From Microcaldota archaeon (GTDB lineage Archaea > Micrarchaeota > Micrarchaeia > Micrarchaeales > CABMGC01): 11,124 nt of DNA. Below are positions 1 through 6,471 of this stretch, piece after piece (position 1 is the first letter of the stretch; each line of letters begins with the position of its first letter). The translations under genes and the position numbers were made by a program. The DNA lies in assembly GCA_027449585.1 (NCBI GenBank), contig DAIDLJ010000026.1, forward strand, positions 1 to 11,124, given 5' to 3'. The notes under the pieces were generated by a model. That model saw nothing but the letters and a program-made list of their open reading frames with translations, made no database searches and was not told the DNA's origin.

Positions 1-260
1 CCTTCATCATAAGGGTGCACTTCAACCTCGCTCTCCTCTATATCTATCCAACGGCATCTTTCCTGAGCCGCACAGGAGCGATGGGAGTCTACGTCGTGGC
101 CCTTGGCATGATATTTGCTGGGCTGCTTGGAGGAAAAGTGGGCGGGTCTCTGATGGCCAGGGCGGTTTCAAGGAGCTATCTGCGCGGCGAGAATTTTGGC
201 GAGATGAAACACTTGAATTTCGAGCAAGGACTTCCAAAAAGAGCAAGAAAATCAAGATAA
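1..260 (+). CDS. Small glycine-rich membrane protein, 5'-truncated paralog of the next gene
   Basis: The gene is cut by the left edge. The frame is open from base 3 and ends at TAA 258-260, giving at least 85 residues. A GTG at 15 lies in this frame but is probably internal, because the residues before it (F-I-I-R) align with the FVAR segment of the downstream protein. By hand, about 40 of 71 positions match the product of 330-776, including the FNL, YP, FAG and GGKVGGSLM segments. The visible part holds one hydrophobic, glycine-rich membrane span and a basic cytoplasmic-looking tail ending in KRARKSR. The pair is most likely a tandem duplication. No catalytic motif is visible; a structural or small-channel role cannot be told from sequence. 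The family resembles archaeal DUF5518-like small membrane proteins only loosely. Confidence 0.75.
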   Translation, partial: FIIRVHFNLALLYIYPTASFLSRTGAMGVYVVALGMIFAGLLGGKVGGSLMARAVSRSYLRGENFGEMKHLNFEQGLPKRARKSR

Positions 261-304
261 TACTTGGGCCGCATTTAACTAAAGGTAAAAATCCCAAAAC
301 GGAT

Positions 305-314
305 TATTTATAAT
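305..314 (+). promoter_or_regulatory. TATA box of the 330 gene
   Basis: The AT-only stretch TTATTTATAATT lies about 20-25 bases before the ATG at 330. This spacing suggests a leaderless or nearly leaderless transcript. A weak GAGG lies only 3 bases before the ATG, which is too close for a normal Shine-Dalgarno site. Confidence 0.5.
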
Positions 315-329
315 TATTATCAGAGGAAG

Positions 330-776
330 ATGGGTGTGGACATTAAACGTGCTTTAGAGGGCATAGTGGTCGGCCTGATCGCCCAGGCGCTGGTCGGTTG
401 GGTATCGCCATTCACCCCAATTCTTACTGGTTTTCTTTCAGGAGTAGTGATGCGCAGCGAGCGTGACGGCACTATTACTGGATTTGTATTGGGTGCTGCA
501 ACTTCTGTTGGATTCGTGGCCAGGATGTATTTCAATCTCGGCCTGCCGTACCTGTATCCCACTACAGAATTCTTAAGCAAGGCGGGCTATCTGGGAACCT
601 ACGTGGTCGTCCTAGTAATGGTCTTCGCAGGAATAATCGGTGGAAAAGTAGGCGGCTCATTAATGCAGAGATCCGCAGAAAGAGGATTTCAGCGCGGTGA
701 GATAGTGGGCGAGCTCAAGAAGATAAGAAAAGAGGATGCGAAGGGAAAGAAGTTCCACAAAAGCAAAACTGCGTAG
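330..776 (+). CDS. Small glycine-rich multi-spanning membrane protein (second tandem paralog)
   Basis: The 148-residue product has about four hydrophobic segments (roughly residues 8-24, 28-43, 48-66 and 88-110) and a lysine/arginine-rich C-terminal tail (about 117-148). Between the second and third segments is a polar turn (MRSERDG). The last segment carries small-residue spacing (FAGIIGGKVGGSLM) that favours tight helix packing, as in glycine-zipper proteins. The ATG at 330 follows a TATA box at conventional distance. It lies 69 bases after a clear paralog in the same orientation. I do not recognise a named family with certainty; the glycine-rich layout is reminiscent of DUF5518-type archaeal membrane proteins. 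The next gene encodes a mechanosensitive channel, but it has its own promoter, so no functional link is shown. Confidence 0.85.
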   Translation: MGVDIKRALEGIVVGLIAQALVGWVSPFTPILTGFLSGVVMRSERDGTITGFVLGAATSVGFVARMYFNLGLPYLYPTTEFLSKAGYLGTYVVVLVMVFAGIIGGKVGGSLMQRSAERGFQRGEIVGELKKIRKEDAKGKKFHKSKTA

Positions 777-803
777 ATTCAAAGCGAATCTCCATCCACA
801 ACT

Positions 804-814
804 GTTTATATAAT
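804..814 (+). promoter_or_regulatory. TATA box of the MscS-like gene
   Basis: GTTTATATAAT is a near-ideal archaeal TATA element. It lies about 30-38 bases before the TTG at 843, predicting a leader of about 10 bases. This supports the TTG start, since no in-frame ATG lies between the box and the conserved protein. Confidence 0.65.
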
Positions 815-842
815 TGCTTTACAAATTATCTATGGTTATTTA

Positions 843-1769
843 TTGTCTGATAGTACAACAAAAGTAGATCAGCCGCCAGTCGGCAAGATAAGGCAGAGAT
901 ACCTCACTGCGCTTGTGGCGCTGCTAGGCTTTGCAATCTTGCTATTCTTCTCAGACTGGGTAATAAGTTTTGTGATAATACACTATCTGCCAGGTCTTGG
1001 CGGATATATCGGATATCTCTGGAAAGGCACGAATGCGCTTATAGGCATACTGGGGGCATATGTAATCTACCGGATATTAATTTCGGTAATAGACCTTCAG
1101 GTGAAAAGGAGATCAAGCAAGGGTGCAGGCGAAATCCAGAAGCTTCTTCTCAGAGTAGCCTTCTACTTTCTTGCAATATTTATCATCCTGACCGCATTTG
1201 GCGTTAGCACTTCCAGCGCCCTTGCAGGAGGCGCAGTCGGAGGCATAGTGATAGGTCTTGCAGCGCAGACCGTAGTTACTAGTATACTCTCCGGCCTTCT
1301 GTTATCCACATCAAAGACACTCTTTCCGGGCGACATAGTACTGCTAAAATCAAGCTACTGGGGAAGTACCGATACGCTCGTAAGGGTCATACGGGTAAAT
1401 ACCTTGTACACAGAAGCACTCACGCAGAACAACAGTAAGATGAGATTCCCTAATCCCCTCATTTTGAATTATGTAGTGCTCACTCACCTGAATTCCGATT
1501 CCACTTTCGACTACCCGCTGCAGGTATCAATCAATGCCGATGTCTCCGCATCTGCAGTAAAGGCAAGCGCACAGAAAGCCATTGCAAAAGAGCTTGCAAG
1601 GCTCAAGATACCAAATCCTGAGATAATCCTGCTATCAAAAAGCGGCGGCACAAGCACCTTCACGGTGGTGCTCAAGATAAGCGATTTCCTAGATGTGAAC
1701 AAGGCCACCGATGTGGTCAATATGGCATTTGATGACGCATACTGGGAGGCAAAGAGAAGCAAGAAGTAG
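843..1769 (+). CDS. MscS-family mechanosensitive ion channel
   Basis: The protein (308 residues) has the small-conductance mechanosensitive channel layout. Three membrane spans lie at about 22-46, 62-83 and 102-120. They are followed by the alanine/glycine-rich pore helix (about 124-155, with ALAGGAVGG and IGLAAQ), the FPGD entry into the beta domain (161-164), a beta domain ending near the FPNP segment (202-205), and a C-terminal alpha/beta domain. Family members sit in the cytoplasmic membrane and open under tension to release solutes during osmotic downshock; the length is close to that of E. coli MscS. The start is a TTG at 843. An ATG at 832 is out of frame and yields only ten codons. 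The gene has its own TATA box and a possible hairpin terminator just after the stop. Family assignment is firm; gating and selectivity cannot be read from sequence. Confidence 0.93.
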   Translation: MSDSTTKVDQPPVGKIRQRYLTALVALLGFAILLFFSDWVISFVIIHYLPGLGGYIGYLWKGTNALIGILGAYVIYRILISVIDLQVKRRSSKGAGEIQKLLLRVAFYFLAIFIILTAFGVSTSSALAGGAVGGIVIGLAAQTVVTSILSGLLLSTSKTLFPGDIVLLKSSYWGSTDTLVRVIRVNTLYTEALTQNNSKMRFPNPLILNYVVLTHLNSDSTFDYPLQVSINADVSASAVKASAQKAIAKELARLKIPNPEIILLSKSGGTSTFTVVLKISDFLDVNKATDVVNMAFDDAYWEAKRSKK

Positions 1770-1800
1770 GCTGCAGTCTAATGCAGCGCGGTTCATTTTT
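1770..1800 (+). terminator. Possible hairpin and T-tract terminator after the MscS-like gene
   Basis: A perfect 6-bp stem (GCTGCA 1770-1775 with TGCAGC 1782-1787, six-base loop) starts directly after the TAG, and a TTTTT run lies at 1796-1800. The eight-base gap between stem and T-run makes it less classic. The T-run alone may act as an archaeal terminator. Confidence 0.4.
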
Positions 1801-1847
1801 CGCCCAATATAAATCCATCATTATACTCATGTGAGAATTTAGAGGAA

Positions 1848-1859
1848 AGATTAAAATAC
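1848..1859 (+). promoter_or_regulatory. Candidate TATA box of the M13 peptidase gene
   Basis: GATTAAAATAC lies about 32-42 bases before the ATG at 1891. It is a weaker TATA match than others here. A second AT-rich box (AATATAAAT) lies at 1806-1813, so the true promoter is uncertain. Confidence 0.35.
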
Positions 1860-1890
1860 AAAAAGACGGGCATAATGGCTTATTGATTTG

Positions 1891-3927
1891 ATGAGACTTT
1901 GGCACAGAAACAGACCAGAGGCAACGAAGGAGCAGGTCCAGATGCATATAAATGAGTTGATCAGGGATCCCCCCGCGCCTTCTTTCTCGATAAGCCATAT
2001 GGATCTCACGGCAGATCCTCGCAAAGACTTCTATTTGTATTCGTCTGGAAGATGGCTGCGCAGCAATCCAATACCTGACGACAAGTCGAGATGGTCCGCA
2101 TTCAATGAGCTCGACGAATGGAACCAGCGACTGCTTGGCAGGATAGTCAACGACTGCGTAGCTAGTAAAAAGGCCGCAAAAGGATCTGCGGAGCAGCTTG
2201 TGGCCGACCTATATTCCTCTGCCATGAACGTCGAAAAACGGGAGAAGTTAGGGTTCTCTCCGATAAAGGATTTATTGAAGGAGGTCTCCGGCATAACCTC
2301 CAAGAAGGATCTCTTAGGACGACTCCCAAAGCTCCACAAGCTCGGCGTCGGTGCCTTCTTCGATGAATATGTTGGCGCGGACCAAAAATCAAGCGACACA
2401 TACGCATTCCATCTTTACCAAGGCGGCATCTCTCTTCCAGACCGCGAGTACTATTTATCAGACAAGTTTTCCACTCTAAGGGAGCAATTCCAAGACCACG
2501 TGTCCAAGATGTTCTATATGTCTGGAGTAAGCTCTGTCGACGCGCAAGAATACGCAAAAGTGGTGATGAGTATAGAGAAGGAGCTTGCCCAGTCAAGCAG
2601 GACAAGGACCGAGCTTCGTGACGCTAAGAACAATTACAATAAGCTTAGTACGTCAAGCCTTGATTCAAGGTATGATTCACTGCATCTGCAAACGTACCTG
2701 TCAGACCTGGGCGTGAGTGGCGCTGAGCACATAATCGTGGGTCAGCCAGAATTCTTCTGGAAGCTCAATAGCATCATAAGGCGACACAGCCTGGGGGATC
2801 TGAAAATATACTTGGCATGGCAGGTCATATCCTCTTATGCGCCGCGCCTGAATAAGGAGGCGCAGGAAGAGAGCTTTGATTTCTTCGGCCGCAAGCTTAA
2901 TGGCCAGGAGAAGCAGGAGCCACTGCATAAGCGCTCCGTGCGGCTTGTAGGCAGCGTACTTGGCGACGCGCTAGGGTCGCTATACGTAAGCAGGCATTTC
3001 ACCCCGGAGACCCGCGCCAAGGTCCTTCTACTAGTTGATGACATAATGGGCGTCTTTAGGGAGAGGCTAGAGAAAGTTCCATGGATGGACAATGAGACAA
3101 GGAAGAGGGCGCTAGAGAAGCTGGATGGTTTCAAGGTCAACATCGGACATCCAGAAAAGTTCCGCGATTACTCCGGTCTTGTAATCAGGCCTGACGACTA
3201 TGTCGGCAACATAAGGAGATACTGCGAGTTTGAGATGCAGAGGCAATTGTCAAGAATCGGAAAGCCAGTCAACAGGAGCGAGTGGCACACCTCCGCGCCC
3301 ACAGTGAATGCATTTTATTCCCCTACGAAGAACGAGATAACATTTCCGGCAGGCATACTCCAGCCACCGTTCTTCGATCCGGGCATCGACGATGCGGTCA
3401 ATTATGGCGCCATAGGTGCGGTGATAGGGCACGAGATAACCCACGGATTCGACGACGAGGGAAGGAATTACGATGTCAAAGGCAACATGCGTGACTGGTG
3501 GTCAGACGAGGCCAAGAAGATGTTCAATGAGCGCGCAAAGAAGGTCATAGCTGCCTACAGCGCAAATGAGGTTTTTCCAGGATTCTTCATAAATGGCGCC
3601 TTGACCCTTGGCGAGAACATAGCTGACCTTGGAGGAGTGAGCATAGCATACGAAGCCCTAAGGAGAAGGCTGGATAGGGATCCGTCAGGCAGGAAGATTA
3701 TCGATGGACTTACTCCAGAGCAGAGATTCTTCATATCATACGCGCAGGTCTGGCGCGGCGCCATAAGGGAGCAGCTTGCAAAAAGATTCCTTATCGAGGA
3801 TCCTCACTCTCCTGCAAAATATCGCGTGATAATACCTGCAACCATGAATCCGGCTTTCGATGAGGCGTTCCCGCCGAAGAATGATGGGGACCTGGCAGAG
3901 AATAAGGAAGAGCTAAGTCTCTGGTAG
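1891..3927 (+). CDS. M13-family zinc metallopeptidase (neprilysin/PepO-like)
   Basis: This 678-residue protein is a full-length M13 endopeptidase. The N-terminal M13 domain begins near residue 46 with DFYLYSSGRWL and PIPDDKSRW. The catalytic domain shows N473-A474-F475-Y476 (substrate backbone binding), the zinc motif H514-E515-I516-T517-H518, the third zinc ligand in E575-N576-I577-A578-D579, and H639 and R645 of DPHSPAKYR. These correspond to neprilysin H583/H587, E646, D650, H711 and R717. A tryptophan closes the chain, as in many family members. The family cleaves peptides before hydrophobic residues. No signal peptide or membrane anchor is visible, so a cytoplasmic, PepO-like role in oligopeptide turnover is inferred. 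A TTG at 1888 could add one residue; ATG 1891 is preferred. The gene converges on the phosphohexomutase gene, 5 bases away. M13 enzymes are mostly bacterial and eukaryotic, so transfer is possible. Confidence 0.95.
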   Translation: MRLWHRNRPEATKEQVQMHINELIRDPPAPSFSISHMDLTADPRKDFYLYSSGRWLRSNPIPDDKSRWSAFNELDEWNQRLLGRIVNDCVASKKAAKGSAEQLVADLYSSAMNVEKREKLGFSPIKDLLKEVSGITSKKDLLGRLPKLHKLGVGAFFDEYVGADQKSSDTYAFHLYQGGISLPDREYYLSDKFSTLREQFQDHVSKMFYMSGVSSVDAQEYAKVVMSIEKELAQSSRTRTELRDAKNNYNKLSTSSLDSRYDSLHLQTYLSDLGVSGAEHIIVGQPEFFWKLNSIIRRHSLGDLKIYLAWQVISSYAPRLNKEAQEESFDFFGRKLNGQEKQEPLHKRSVRLVGSVLGDALGSLYVSRHFTPETRAKVLLLVDDIMGVFRERLEKVPWMDNETRKRALEKLDGFKVNIGHPEKFRDYSGLVIRPDDYVGNIRRYCEFEMQRQLSRIGKPVNRSEWHTSAPTVNAFYSPTKNEITFPAGILQPPFFDPGIDDAVNYGAIGAVIGHEITHGFDDEGRNYDVKGNMRDWWSDEAKKMFNERAKKVIAAYSANEVFPGFFINGALTLGENIADLGGVSIAYEALRRRLDRDPSGRKIIDGLTPEQRFFISYAQVWRGAIREQLAKRFLIEDPHSPAKYRVIIPATMNPAFDEAFPPKNDGDLAENKEELSLW

Positions 3928-3932
3928 TGGAT

Positions 3933-5285
3933 TTAGATGGCCGCTGCCATCTCCTTTGCGACAAGCGCCTTCAGCTCTTCTAGCCGCTTTTTAGTCCTTG
4001 CCTCAACAGATATCTTTATCTTAGGTCCAGTATTGGATGCTCTTACCAGGAGCCATCCGTCACCTGTTACTGCTTTCACTCCGTCAATATCTATTATCCT
4101 ATATCCCATGCCAGAGAAATCTGCCTTTATCCTATCGACGGCACCAAATTTCTTCTGGTCATCTGCGTCATATTCAGCATAGAACTTCACGTACTTTGGC
4201 AGTTGTCCGACAAGCTCTGATAACTTCTTCTTCCTGCGCTGCAGCAGCTCCGCCATCTTGAGCGCTCCAAAGAGACCGTCATCGGCGCCATATGTCTCCT
4301 CAAAGTACATGTGACCAGATATCTCTCCCCCGAACCGTGCCTTCTGTCTCTTCATGTTCTCCTTGAAGTTGGAATGGCCAACTTTGGTTAGAAGAGGCAC
4401 TCCATGCATCTCATTTATCTCGTCCTCAACCGCGCTGGAGCAGGAAGGCTCATATGCGACCTTCTCGCCGGATTTCAAGTACTCCTTTACAAGCAGCGCA
4501 AGGGCGACATCCCCGCCTATTATCTCTCCGGCTTCTGTAACGAAAAGCACGCGGTCGCCGTCTCCATCGAATGCTATCCCTATGTCCAGTCCCTTTGACT
4601 TAACTAAGTTTACAAGTTCCTTTATGGTAGTCGGATTCGGTTCCGGCGACCTTGATGGGAACCTGCCGTCAGGCACATCATTTATCGCATGTACCTCTGC
4701 ACCCTTTCTCTTGAATATCTCTGTAGCAAGACCAGAGTATGCACCGTTGCCCGGATCAATTCCTACCTTCAAACCGGATAGGGGTTCTATCTTTCCTGAA
4801 AGCGAATCTAGATACTCTTTGGTTATCTGACTGCTCATGTCCTCCATTCTACCCTCCTTTACGTAAGCGAAAGCATCCTTCTTTATGCGCTCGCGCATAA
4901 TCTCAAGTCCAGTTCCAAGTCCCACTACATATGCATCCTTCCTGCAGACCTTGAACCCATTCCACTCCGGAGGGTTGTGACTTGCGCTCACGGTTATCCC
5001 TCCGTCGAGCTTGTAGTGCGATATTGCAAAGTAGAGCAGAGGGGTGGGTATTACTCCTGCATATACTATGTCGAGTCCCCTGCTCATCACGCCCTTTATC
5101 AGGCTCTTTGAGAGCGAAGGGCTGCTCACGCGCACGTCCCTTCCCACAAGCACCTTCTTTCCAGGTCCTATGAGCTCTCCGAATGCCATGCCTATCTGCT
5201 CGGCCAGGTGTTCATCTATATCCTTGCCATAGATGCCCCTTATATCATACGACCTGAATATGTTCTCGTTTAGTTTAAGAGTCAA
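3933..5285 (-). CDS. Phosphomannomutase/phosphoglucomutase (alpha-D-phosphohexomutase family)
   Basis: The enzyme interconverts hexose 1- and 6-phosphates through a phosphoserine, feeding nucleotide-sugar and glycan synthesis. With the TTG at 5285 as start it has 450 residues, normal for archaeal members. Visible signatures in order are RSYDIRG near the N-terminus, the catalytic serine loop SASHNP (Ser102), the magnesium loop DGDGDR (240-245), the sugar-binding GGEISGH (319-325) and the phosphate-binding RASNTGP (415-421). All four functional regions are intact. The frame stays open to a GTG at 5336, giving 467 residues, but a TATA box (TTATATTATTATC on the coding strand) would then lie inside the gene. 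That box sits about 30 bases before the TTG, so I prefer the shorter start. Specificity for mannose versus glucose cannot be settled from sequence. The gene converges with the M13 peptidase gene without an obvious terminator between them. Confidence 0.95.
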   Translation of the reverse strand: MTLKLNENIFRSYDIRGIYGKDIDEHLAEQIGMAFGELIGPGKKVLVGRDVRVSSPSLSKSLIKGVMSRGLDIVYAGVIPTPLLYFAISHYKLDGGITVSASHNPPEWNGFKVCRKDAYVVGLGTGLEIMRERIKKDAFAYVKEGRMEDMSSQITKEYLDSLSGKIEPLSGLKVGIDPGNGAYSGLATEIFKRKGAEVHAINDVPDGRFPSRSPEPNPTTIKELVNLVKSKGLDIGIAFDGDGDRVLFVTEAGEIIGGDVALALLVKEYLKSGEKVAYEPSCSSAVEDEINEMHGVPLLTKVGHSNFKENMKRQKARFGGEISGHMYFEETYGADDGLFGALKMAELLQRRKKKLSELVGQLPKYVKFYAEYDADDQKKFGAVDRIKADFSGMGYRIIDIDGVKAVTGDGWLLVRASNTGPKIKISVEARTKKRLEELKALVAKEMAAAI

Positions 5286-5311
5286 TTTATCAGCAATAAA
5301 GATATGTTTAG

Positions 5312-5325
5312 ATAATAATATAATC
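5312..5325 (-). promoter_or_regulatory. TATA box of the phosphohexomutase gene
   Basis: On the minus strand this reads ATTATATTATTATC and lies about 27-40 bases before the TTG at 5285. It is the main argument for starting the protein at 5285 rather than at the upstream GTG 5336. Confidence 0.5.
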
Positions 5326-5455
5326 GATGCGCTCACACTGCTAACTTGTTCATGTGGGCGTCAAACCTCGCAGAGTACTTCCAAAACTATGAAATCAACG
5401 AAGTCAAAAGTTAGCTTTAAGAAGCTTGATTCCCAATTATCACTTAGTGAATTGA

Positions 5456-5809
5456 ATGGCAAAAAACACGACAAATTGGACCTCTTGGATCCTAAAGTTT
5501 GTTGGTAGCCTTGCATACCTTTATGTGGTATGGTGGCTCTGGCAGGTAGGAGTAGGAACTGGAGTGCTAAGTCCTGTATTGTTCGGATTTGCAGTAGTGT
5601 TCTCGGTGAGTTTCTTCATCATGACACTGGTGGCATTGACATCGGGTGCTGACAAGATGAAGGAATGGAGCATGAAGTCCTCATTGTGGGCCGGAGTTGC
5701 GCTTATAGCTCTTACTGCGCCAACTACGGGATACGCAACGACATGGCTATGGCTCGCTCTTGTCGGATTCGTTCTCGCCTATATCGGAAACGGCATGGAC
5801 AAGGCGTAA
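5456..5809 (+). CDS. Small multi-spanning membrane protein of unknown function
   Basis: I do not recognise this 117-residue protein. It is strongly hydrophobic with three or four membrane spans (about 11-33, 39-62, 76-92 and 94-112). A short charged loop, GADKMKEW (64-71), lies in the middle and the tail is short and polar. It contains many tryptophans, several clustered in WWLWQ (26-30). No signal peptide or catalytic motif is visible. The start is ATG 5456; the promoter is unclear, with only a weak TTTAA at 5415-5419. A 39-codon ORF in another frame ends inside the first 53 bases, and a run of six A at 5461-5466 lies at the overlap, so the true N-terminus could be longer if a frameshift exists. 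A hairpin plus U-rich terminator follows the stop, so it is probably transcribed alone. Confidence 0.8.
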   Translation: MAKNTTNWTSWILKFVGSLAYLYVVWWLWQVGVGTGVLSPVLFGFAVVFSVSFFIMTLVALTSGADKMKEWSMKSSLWAGVALIALTAPTTGYATTWLWLALVGFVLAYIGNGMDKA

Positions 5810-5814
5810 GAAAG

Positions 5815-5875
5815 CAATTGACGATTTTTAAGTCAACTGCATTGTTTTCTTTCTTCTTTTCCTTTTTTATTTATT
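5815..5875 (+). terminator. Hairpin followed by a long U-rich tract
   Basis: CAATTGAC (5815-5822) pairs with GTCAACTG (5832-5839) with a single mismatch across a 9-base loop. It is followed by a pyrimidine tract at 5841-5870 made almost entirely of T with a few C. Archaeal RNA polymerase terminates on U-rich tracts, so this is the best terminator in the window. It separates the 5456 gene from the 5956 gene. Confidence 0.7.
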
Positions 5876-5925
5876 GAATTTGCAGCGTGAGCCAAGAGTT
5901 CGCAGCAGGGCATGTTCAGGCACAC

Positions 5926-5937
5926 CTATATAAATAT
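5926..5937 (+). promoter_or_regulatory. TATA box of the PPOX-like gene
   Basis: CTATATAAATAT lies 19-30 bases before the ATG at 5956, spacing expected for a leaderless transcript starting at or next to that ATG. It rules against the upstream in-frame GTG at 5887. Confidence 0.7.
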
Positions 5938-5955
5938 AAAAAACAAAATGATATC

Positions 5956-6426
5956 ATGGGCACGGTAGACAATTATGCAAAGAAGGCCATGCAAATAATA
6001 GACAGCAACAGCTACATGGTCGTGTGCACGTCCGATAAGGGTGCAATACCCTGGGGAGCACCGGTATTCTTCGCGCACGACAGGAAGTACTCGAAGGCGT
6101 ATTTCATATCTGCAATAGATTCCAGGCACGCAAAGAACATATCTGACAATAGCAAAGTTGCCCTGGCGATATTCGATTCGACCTCTCCTATAGGCGTCTC
6201 GGAAGGCGTGCAGATAGAAGCTTCGGCCGAGATGGTAGGCAAGGCGGAGATTGATGAAGCAGCAAAGATATATTCTGCAAGACTCTCCGCAAAGGCCAAC
6301 GCACCTGAAAAATACGATCCAAAAATGTATCTACCGCCATCTGAATTCAGGTTCTTTAGGGTCAAGTTTGATTGCGTCTACGTAACCGGAGAGGATAGGC
6401 ACATTGAAGTTGATCTGAGCGGATAA
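5956..6426 (+). CDS. Pyridoxamine 5'-phosphate oxidase-like (split beta-barrel flavin-binding fold) protein
   Basis: The 156-residue product matches the small PPOX-like fold. An N-terminal helix is followed by beta strands with IPWGAPVFF, the segment AYFISAIDSRHAKNI (a typical strand then SxxxKNI-type cofactor-phosphate region), VALAIFDSTS, and a later VQIEASAEMVG strand. Its C-terminal part (FRFFRVKFDCVYV) forms the last strands. Family members usually dimerise and bind FMN, F420 or haem; which one applies here cannot be decided. They are often misnamed as vitamin B6 enzymes; a real PdxH role is unlikely at this length. The frame extends up to a GTG at 5887, but the TATA box at 5926-5937 lies inside that extension, so ATG 5956 is chosen. 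The gene stands alone, cytoplasmic, after a terminator. Confidence 0.85.
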   Translation: MGTVDNYAKKAMQIIDSNSYMVVCTSDKGAIPWGAPVFFAHDRKYSKAYFISAIDSRHAKNISDNSKVALAIFDSTSPIGVSEGVQIEASAEMVGKAEIDEAAKIYSARLSAKANAPEKYDPKMYLPPSEFRFFRVKFDCVYVTGEDRHIEVDLSG

Positions 6427-6438
6427 GCTGCCAAATTG

Positions 6439-6449
6439 CATAAATATTA
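6439..6449 (+). promoter_or_regulatory. TATA box of the J-domain gene
   Basis: CATAAATATTA lies about 23-33 bases before ATG 6472, standard archaeal spacing for a leaderless start. It falls in the 45-base gap after the PPOX-like gene, so the two genes are probably transcribed separately. Confidence 0.6.
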
Positions 6450-6471
6450 ATTCAGTTATCAAATCCTAATT

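Noticed and set aside
2162..2605. 147-codon open frame on the - strand within the M13 peptidase gene.
   Set aside because: It is the complement of a conserved coding region; composition is Arg/Ser/Leu-rich with no recognisable domain.
4354..4830. 158-codon open frame on the + strand inside the phosphohexomutase gene.
   Set aside because: It is antisense to an intact, motif-complete enzyme gene and shows no family features or promoter of its own.
5887..5955. GTG start giving the PPOX-like protein 23 extra residues.
   Set aside because: The extension contains the TATA box and reads as poly-Lys/Tyr/Asn encoded by that AT-rich box, not like a protein domain.
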